A stretch of DNA of 10,226 nucleotides. Source: Oscillospiraceae bacterium (GTDB taxonomy: Bacteria > Bacillota > Clostridia > Oscillospirales > Oscillospiraceae). Every line of letters starts with the position of its first letter. The first letter of the stretch is position 1. Positions 5,997 through 10,226 of the stretch are shown one piece after another. The stretch lies in assembly GCA_017435245.1 (NCBI GenBank), contig JAFSFK010000046.1, positions 1-10,226 of the forward strand. The letters are read 5' to 3'. Position numbers and translations under genes: made by a program. The notes below the pieces were generated by a model. The model did no database searches. It was not told the DNA's origin and worked only from the letters and a program-made list of their open reading frames with translations.

Positions 5997-7208
5997 ATGA
6001 ACCACAAGCTATGGCAGCAAGCATATGACCGGCTGTTTGCCATCTACGGAGAAGATCCGCCGGAGCAATGTCTGCGCAGACTGGAAGCAGAGCAGCAAGC
6101 TCTGGAACCCACCGATGCCATCCAGGTTTTTACCGTTCTGGGAAAACTCCAGGCCGAGGCAAAGCGGCAAAACACCGTCATCATTGCCGCCGGCACAATC
6201 GGATCCAGCTTCGCCGCCTGGCTGATGGGAGCAACCGTCGTCAATCCTCTGGTGCCCCACTACCTGTGTCCCCGCTGCGGCAAGGCAGAATTCATCCCCC
6301 AGGTTAAAGACGGCTTTGACCTGCCGCCAAAGAATTGTGCCTGCGGCGCAGCCTTTACCACGGAGGGACACCGCATTCCCTATCAAGGCTTTGTAAGCGC
6401 TGCGCTGGAAGGGTTACAGACCCGCATATATACTTCCACTGCTTTCCACCCCATCGCCGTGCGCATTGTCAAAGCCTTTTACCGGGATACCGCCCTGTTT
6501 CTGCCTGTGGAGAAAAAATCCTCCCAGCCGGTCAGCTGGGAGGAATACATCGTCTGCCCGGAGCCGGGTCATTCCCCGCCCATATCTTCCCAGGGCATCT
6601 GGGAAACAAACGATCTGGAGTATATGCTGTGGTACGAAGGGGAAACCACCTACATTTTCGATGTCAGTCCGCAGCTGGACCGGCTGGAGAAACTGGGAAA
6701 AGCCACCCACGTCCCGCTTCCCCAACGGCAGGATCTGCTGCAGCCGCTGACGCTAAGAGCACACCGCCCCAGTCTGCCTCCAGGCTTCCCGGAGGACCTG
6801 CCTATCACCTGTGACACCCTGATGCGGATCGATGCTCTGACCCGTTCTGCAGGTGCGTGGACCGAAAACGGCGCAGCGCTGGTGCGCTACCGCATAGCGG
6901 ATTTCTGGGACATCCCGGCATTCCGGGAGGATATTTGGAACACCCTGGAGGATCTGCTGTCCCGGCAGGATTACCCCAACTCCACCGTACCATTACGGGT
7001 GATGGAGCGGGTAAGAAAGGGACGCTACCGGGATTGGGAGGATCGGCAGGAGTTGGAGACTGTCCTTCTGGACTTCGGCCTTCCGGGCTGGTATTTGCTG
7101 TGCCTGACGAATATCCAGTTTCTGTTCCCTAAAGCCCACGGCGTACAGCAGTTTCTGGCAGATCTGGCTTGCACCTGGTATCGGCTCCATCATCCCCATT
7201 GCTTCTGA
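5997..7208 (+). CDS. Truncated, catalytically incomplete PolC-like protein (DNA polymerase III alpha, Gram-positive type)
   Basis: The product has 403 residues. ATG 5997 has AAAGGAG (5981-5987) 9 nt upstream; the frame is open back to 5868, but nothing supports a start there. The N-terminal 135 residues follow PolC: a YGxxPPxxxxxRLExE region (17-32), AGTIGSSFAAW (65-75, like PolC GSVGSSFVA), VNPLVPHYLCPRCGKAEF (82-99), GFDLPPKNCACG (106-117) and GHRIPY (124-129). The C-terminal 135 also follow PolC: TLMRIDALTRSAGAW (274-288, like FSELVRISGLSHGTDVW), FREDIWNTL (309-317), VMERVRKGR (335-343), GLPGWYL (361-367) and FLFPKAH (375-381). PolC should next show its PDIDLNFSG active-site segment; here the sequence diverges instead (130-170). 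Exonuclease, OB and PHP modules are also absent (PolC is about 1,430 residues). It cannot be a normal polymerase. It may be a repurposed paralogue; its role is unknown. Confidence 0.8.
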   Translation: MNHKLWQQAYDRLFAIYGEDPPEQCLRRLEAEQQALEPTDAIQVFTVLGKLQAEAKRQNTVIIAAGTIGSSFAAWLMGATVVNPLVPHYLCPRCGKAEFIPQVKDGFDLPPKNCACGAAFTTEGHRIPYQGFVSAALEGLQTRIYTSTAFHPIAVRIVKAFYRDTALFLPVEKKSSQPVSWEEYIVCPEPGHSPPISSQGIWETNDLEYMLWYEGETTYIFDVSPQLDRLEKLGKATHVPLPQRQDLLQPLTLRAHRPSLPPGFPEDLPITCDTLMRIDALTRSAGAWTENGAALVRYRIADFWDIPAFREDIWNTLEDLLSRQDYPNSTVPLRVMERVRKGRYRDWEDRQELETVLLDFGLPGWYLLCLTNIQFLFPKAHGVQQFLADLACTWYRLHHPHCF

Positions 7209-7361
7209 GGATCCTGATTTACCGGTCGGGATGCCCCGGCGGCTATTGGAGCCCGGCAAGATACAAAGTGCTCAATTTGTATCCGAACTCGTTCCGTTTT
7301 CAAATTCCGATTTATCATATAGTCGATGGAATTCGGCTCTGTAAATCGGAGTTTACATTCA
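7209..7361 (+). other. Intergenic region with two hairpins downstream of the PolC-like gene
   Basis: No gene is visible. GATACAAA/TTTGTATC (7260-7267 and 7276-7283) forms an 8-bp stem with an 8-nt loop. AAATTCCGATTTA (7302-7314) pairs with TAAATCGGAGTTT (7342-7354), 13 bp including one T-G wobble, across a 27-nt loop. An internal GGAATT (7328-7333) offers an alternative pairing with AATTCC (7303-7308). The hairpins run directly into the terminator that follows. They could be a structured 3' UTR or a small RNA, but no good promoter is seen. Confidence 0.35.
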
Positions 7362-7391
7362 AAAAAGCGATGGCTTGTGCCATCGCTTTTT
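7362..7391. terminator. Bidirectional rho-independent terminator
   Basis: Perfect 13-bp arms (7362-7374 and 7379-7391, AAAAAGCGATGGC/GCCATCGCTTTTT) close on a TTGT loop. The plus-strand exit continues TCTTTATTTT, and the minus-strand exit reads TTTTTTGAATG. It would end transcripts of the PolC-like gene on one side and of the iron operon on the other. Confidence 0.9.
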
Positions 7392-7496
7392 CTTTATTTT
7401 GGCGGCGGGCTGCTGCCGCCGAATGCTGCCGGAATCGCTACTACTATAATCGGCAGCTATGGATGATCATTGGGGAATCATTAATAAGGAAAGGAA
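7392..7496. other. Gap between terminator and iron operon, GC-rich hairpin only
   Basis: About 105 bases with no gene. GGCGGC/GCCGCC arms (7401-7406 and 7415-7420) form a short hairpin without a T tract. A minus-strand frame is open for a stretch here but has no start codon or ribosome binding site. Confidence 0.4.
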
Positions 7497-7670
7497 TCAT
7501 TTATGGTTAGTGCCGCAGCCGCAGCTGCCATTCGTACCACAGCTGCCACTGCAGCTGCAGCCATCCGGGCAACCGATACACTTTTTACCGCTTTTTTTCG
7601 CTTTGACCACATACCAGACCGCAAGGCCGATGATGATCACAAGCACAGCAATGATAATAACATTTTCCAT
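7497..7670 (-). CDS. FeoB-associated Cys-rich membrane protein
   Basis: This 57-residue gene is easily missed. It begins two bases after the feoB stop. Residues 3-22 are a single hydrophobic helix (VIIIAVLVIIIGLAVWYVV), followed by a basic stretch (KAKKSGKK, 23-30) and a tail with seven cysteines (31, 34, 38, 40, 44, 50, 52) in glycine/serine-rich spacing. This matches the small FeoB-associated Cys-rich membrane proteins found after feoB in many Firmicutes. They are thought to assist the transporter, perhaps by binding Fe2+ or acting in redox at the membrane, but the mechanism is not established. The ribosome binding site is weak (GGTAAG inside the end of feoB), so translation probably depends on coupling to feoB. 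Family recognition is strong. Confidence 0.92.
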   Translation of the reverse strand: MENVIIIAVLVIIIGLAVWYVVKAKKSGKKCIGCPDGCSCSGSCGTNGSCGCGTNHK

Positions 7671-7672
7671 AA

Positions 7673-9670
7673 TTACTTACCGGACAGAGCGTACTCTGCC
7701 TTGACCTTCTTGTCAGACTTAACACACAGATATACCACGATGGCAGCCATCACTGCCACGGCAATCAGACCACCGACAAAGCCGGCACCAAAGGAACCGG
7801 TGGTGATCAAAGTGCCGATCTGGTAGACCAGGAAGCCCAGGGTGTAACCCACCCCCAGCTGCAGGCAGATGCCGCCCCACAACCACTTCTTCTGCTTGAT
7901 CTCACTGTTCATAGCGCCGATGGCGGCGAAGCAAGGGGGTGTGAACAGGTTGAACATCAGATATGCCAGTGCGGCAACTCTGGTGATGGCAAAGACGGCA
8001 GCAACCTCAGCGCCGGCACCCTCTGCCATTTCCAAAGCCTCGGTGTCGATGAGATTGGAGATACCATAGCACACAGCCAGAGTACCCACAACATTTTCCT
8101 TAGCAATAAAGCCGGTGACAGCTGCGGCAGCCAGCTGCCAAGCCTGAATACCGATCACAGGCACCAGGATCACCGCAATGGGGTTGGCAATGGTAGCCAG
8201 GATAGAGGTATTCTCCATTCCCTCTTCTACCACCTGGAAGTTCCAGTTGAAGGACTGCATAATGAACACAACCGCATTGCACAGCAGGATGATGGTACCG
8301 GCCTTGACGATGTAGGCCCAGCCACGGCTGAGCATATCCATACAGGCACGCTTCAAAGAGGGAGCCTTATATTCAGGCAGTTCAATGATAAAGAAGGACT
8401 TGCGGTTCTTGTGACCGGCGATCTTGTTCACCAGCAAAGAGCACAGCAAGATCAGGGCAATGCCCACAAAGTACATCAGGGTACCCACCCAGCTGGCATC
8501 GCCAAAGAATGCGCCGGCAAACAGGGCAATCACAGGCAGCTTAGCGCCGCAGGGCATAAAGGGAGTGAGCATTGCGGTAGCATTGCGTTCCCGCTCGTTG
8601 CGGATGGTACGGGCAGCCATAACGCCGGGGATAGCGCAGCCGGTGCCGATGATAAAGGGGATAACAGACTTGCCGCTCAGACCAACCTTCTTGCAGATGG
8701 GGTCCAGAACGATGGTGGCACGGGCCATATAGCCGCAATCCTCCAGAAGGGAGATCATAAAATACATCACCATAACCAGAGGCAGGAAGCCAACCACCGC
8801 ACTAACACCGCCGATGATGCCTTCGGTCAGCAGGGCGACCAGGAAGTCATTGCCACCCTCCAGCAGACCGCCGACCCATTCCTTAAAGGTATCGATCCAG
8901 CCCACCAGGAAATCTGCGATCCAAGGGCCTACCCAAGCCTGGGAGATCTGGAACACCAGGAACATCACGCCTGCAAAGATCAAAAGACCTCCAATGGGAT
9001 TGGTAAGTACAGCGTCGATGGCGTCCTGGGCATTTTTGTTCCGGGTCAGCACCTTACGGGTCTCCACAACCTTAACGATCTTGTTGACAAACGCAAAGCG
9101 CTTACGGTCAGCCGCCTCAACTTCTTTTTTGTCGGTCAGATCGATATCGCCCTGAACATAGGGAGCCTTCTGTCCCTTACCGACCACTTCTGCGGCAGCC
9201 TTGACCACATCGGCAAGACCCTCACCGGTGGTGGAGGTCGTCTCAACCACAGGGCAGCCCAACTTCTGGGACAGAGCTGCAACATCGATTTCCGTCTGCT
9301 TTTTCTCGTTGACATCGTGCTTATTCAGGGCAACCACCACAGGAATGCCCAGCTCCAGCAGCTGAGTGGTGAAGAACAGGCTGCGGCTGAGGTTGGTTGC
9401 GTCCACGATGTTGATGATGGCATCGGGATTCTCATTCTTGACATAAGCACTGGTAATGCTCTCCTCGGAAGTGAAGGGAGACATGGAGTAGGCGCCGGGG
9501 AGGTCAACTGCCACCAGTTCCTGTCCTGCGGCGTATACCTTCTTGATAGGTGCTTCCTTCTTGTCAACGGTAACACCTGCCCAGTTGCCAACCTTTTCAT
9601 TGCGGCCGGTCAGGGCGTTGTACATGGTCGTCTTGCCGCTGTTGGGATTGCCCGCAAAAGCAATTCTCAT
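7673..9670 (-). CDS. feoB: Ferrous iron transport protein B
   Basis: The product has 665 residues, typical for Firmicutes FeoB, and is an inner-membrane Fe2+ transporter with a cytosolic G-protein domain. The start at 9670 has AGGAGG (9678-9683 on the plus strand) 7 nt upstream; an upstream in-frame ATG (9742) would cross the operator. The G domain shows GNPNSGKT (7-14, G1), T34 (G2), DLPG (56-59, G3), NKHD (116-119, G4) and a G5-like TSTTGEG (145-151). The membrane part contains the two gate-type segments, GTGCAIPG (342-349) and PFMPCGAK (370-377), each with the cysteine of the pore motif, and several hydrophobic helices up to about 648. It lies between feoA and a small Cys-rich membrane protein. 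It is intact, and its codon use fits a core gene. Confidence 0.97.
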   Translation of the reverse strand: MRIAFAGNPNSGKTTMYNALTGRNEKVGNWAGVTVDKKEAPIKKVYAAGQELVAVDLPGAYSMSPFTSEESITSAYVKNENPDAIINIVDATNLSRSLFFTTQLLELGIPVVVALNKHDVNEKKQTEIDVAALSQKLGCPVVETTSTTGEGLADVVKAAAEVVGKGQKAPYVQGDIDLTDKKEVEAADRKRFAFVNKIVKVVETRKVLTRNKNAQDAIDAVLTNPIGGLLIFAGVMFLVFQISQAWVGPWIADFLVGWIDTFKEWVGGLLEGGNDFLVALLTEGIIGGVSAVVGFLPLVMVMYFMISLLEDCGYMARATIVLDPICKKVGLSGKSVIPFIIGTGCAIPGVMAARTIRNERERNATAMLTPFMPCGAKLPVIALFAGAFFGDASWVGTLMYFVGIALILLCSLLVNKIAGHKNRKSFFIIELPEYKAPSLKRACMDMLSRGWAYIVKAGTIILLCNAVVFIMQSFNWNFQVVEEGMENTSILATIANPIAVILVPVIGIQAWQLAAAAVTGFIAKENVVGTLAVCYGISNLIDTEALEMAEGAGAEVAAVFAITRVAALAYLMFNLFTPPCFAAIGAMNSEIKQKKWLWGGICLQLGVGYTLGFLVYQIGTLITTGSFGAGFVGGLIAVAVMAAIVVYLCVKSDKKVKAEYALSGK

Positions 9671-9706
9671 CTTTTTTCCTCCTAAATGGTTATGTTCTAT
9701 CTTGCA

Positions 9707-9722
9707 GTTAGCGCCTGCTAAC
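9707..9722. promoter_or_regulatory. Inverted-repeat operator between feoA and feoB
   Basis: GTTAGC and GCTAAC are perfect 6-bp arms around a 4-base centre. The same motif with the same spacing lies upstream of feoA. A minus-strand TATACA (plus strand 9726-9731) lies just upstream, so there may be a second, internal promoter, though its -35 is poor. The half-sites recall DtxR/IdeR-type metal regulator boxes (GTTAG...CTAAC), but the centre is longer than the classical site. Confidence 0.55.
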
Positions 9723-9769
9723 CAATGTATAAAAAGAAACACAGGCGCCTATTGGGATCGTTTCAAAAC

Positions 9770-9982
9770 TTAAACAAGGATCGCCTCAGCCAGCTGATTG
9801 TCGATATTGTATCTGCCGTCCTTAATGGAAACGGTACAGCTGCCTCTGCGGCGGGCAACCACGGTAATGGGTTCGCCACTGTAACATCCCAAGGAGAACA
9901 GAAAAGCGTTCAGTTCCTCATCGTCGGTTTCGATACGGCGAATAATATACTCTTTTCCCTCTTCTGCCTGCATCAGGTTCAT
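9770..9982 (-). CDS. feoA: Ferrous iron transport protein A
   Basis: The product has 70 residues from the chosen start at 9982, which has GGAGG (plus strand 9994-9998) 11 nt upstream. An in-frame ATG at 10000 would give 76 residues, but AAAGG abuts it with no spacing. FeoA is a small cytosolic SH3-like protein that binds or modulates FeoB. The visible family pattern is LMQAEEGKEYIIRRIET (3-19), then LFSLGCYSGEPITVVAR (28-44), then the last strand YNIDNQLAEAILV (58-70), closely matching the usual RxxLxxLGxxxGxxI spacing of FeoA. It is the first gene of the operon, about 100 bp before feoB, and carries a matched operator at its promoter. Confidence 0.93.
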   Translation of the reverse strand: MNLMQAEEGKEYIIRRIETDDEELNAFLFSLGCYSGEPITVVARRRGSCTVSIKDGRYNIDNQLAEAILV

Positions 9983-10007
9983 AATAGCATTCGCCTCCAT
10001 CCTTTAA

Positions 10008-10023
10008 GTTAGCCTATGCTAAT
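10008..10023. promoter_or_regulatory. Inverted-repeat operator upstream of feoA
   Basis: GTTAGC and GCTAAT arms surround a 4-base centre. It lies just downstream of the predicted transcription start (about 10026, minus strand), a position that favours repression. Arm sequence and spacing match the feoA-feoB intergenic site, so the same iron- or metal-responsive regulator probably binds both. Confidence 0.6.
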
Positions 10024-10032
10024 TCCTTGAAT

Positions 10033-10061
10033 AAAATACCACTTCCGGACGAATTTGTCAA
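10033..10061 (-). promoter_or_regulatory. Promoter of the feo operon
   Basis: Minus-strand TTGACA (10056-10061) is a perfect -35. It is followed after 17 bp by TATTTT (10033-10038), with a TGG just before it forming an extended -10. The operator at 10008-10023 starts about 10 bp downstream of the -10. Confidence 0.75.
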
Positions 10062-10085
10062 GAAAAATTTCCAAAGCAGCAGCAT

Positions 10086-10226
10086 AAATTCCGGTTTAGC
10101 GCTCTGCCGAGCGAATTGAAAATTGAAAGTTGAAAATTGAAAATTGTGGTATTTTCCTCTGGAAAATAATTTAAATAGTGGCCGAAGGCCACACAATCAT
10201 TTTCCATTATCCATTTTCCATTTTCA
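10086..10226 (-). repeat. Structured AT-rich interspersed repeat, right copy (inverted)
   Basis: Read on the minus strand, this copy matches 16-150 almost throughout. Its hairpins are at 10178-10192 (GTGGCC/GGCCAC), 10151-10167 (ATTTTCC/GGAAAAT) and 10100-10113 (CGCTC/GAGCG). In the first hairpin both arms differ from the left copy (GTCGGC/GCCGAC) yet still pair perfectly, and the other two keep their arms while the loops differ. The element probably continues past the window edge. Confidence 0.8.

Noticed and set aside
7503..7826. A plus-strand open frame rich in alanine and threonine
   Set aside because: It is the shadow of the FeoB-associated Cys-rich gene and the feoB end; the minus strand encodes a clear family member.
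8411..9685. A 424-codon plus-strand open frame
   Set aside because: It lies exactly antisense to feoB, has no convincing ribosome binding site, and its product is rich in His/Gln/Gly as expected of a shadow frame of a GC-biased gene.
9671..9742. A 24-residue N-terminal extension of FeoB
   Set aside because: It would run through the operator and ribosome binding site; FeoB normally begins directly before the G1 motif.
16..10226. The whole window as a composite transposon bounded by inverted repeats
   Set aside because: No transposase or integrase is seen, and the interior includes a core iron-uptake operon with its own native-looking control. Two independent repeat insertions are the simpler reading.

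Overview
The window looks like a chromosomal segment of a Clostridia-type Bacillota, probably an Oscillospiraceae/Ruminococcaceae-like gut anaerobe. This rests on strong AGGAGG-type ribosome binding sites, sigma-A-like promoters, a PolC-related gene (PolC is the replicative polymerase of low-GC Gram-positives), a feoA-feoB-Cys-rich membrane protein iron operon, and AT-rich interspersed repeats. The taxonomic call is inference from sequence style; no rRNA or other marker is present.

Layout. The two ends (16-150 and 10086-10226) carry inverted copies of one ~140 bp structured repeat. Region A (151-2050, + strand) has a macro domain/HTH fusion protein followed by a free-standing VWA protein. Between them lies a long hairpin that buries the VWA ribosome binding site. 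A terminator at 2012-2045 separates this pair from a convergent gene. Region B (2052-5798) starts with a small XRE repressor on the minus strand. It is divergent from a WYL-domain regulator, and the gap holds two copies of a near-palindromic operator. The WYL gene runs at tight spacing into three AT-richer genes of unknown function: a 91-aa protein, a 388-aa protein with membrane-like segments and an HD...HxxxDxxxH pattern, and a 285-aa protein with an N-terminal hydrophobic segment and a duplicated W/D motif. WYL regulators often control phage-defence loci, so this block is the best candidate for an undescribed system. Region C (5799-7391, + strand) holds a 403-aa protein that is recognisably derived from DNA polymerase PolC but lacks the catalytic aspartate segment. 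Region D (7497-10061, - strand) is a housekeeping ferrous iron uptake operon, feoA-feoB plus a small Cys-rich membrane protein, with two matching inverted-repeat operators.

How it fits together: regions A-C look like an accessory island next to a core iron operon. Macro-domain, VWA, XRE/WYL regulators and a repurposed polymerase fragment are all gene types that gather in defence or stress islands. Only the iron operon has a function that can be stated with confidence. Most promoter, operator and hairpin calls are visual matches, not computed scores.
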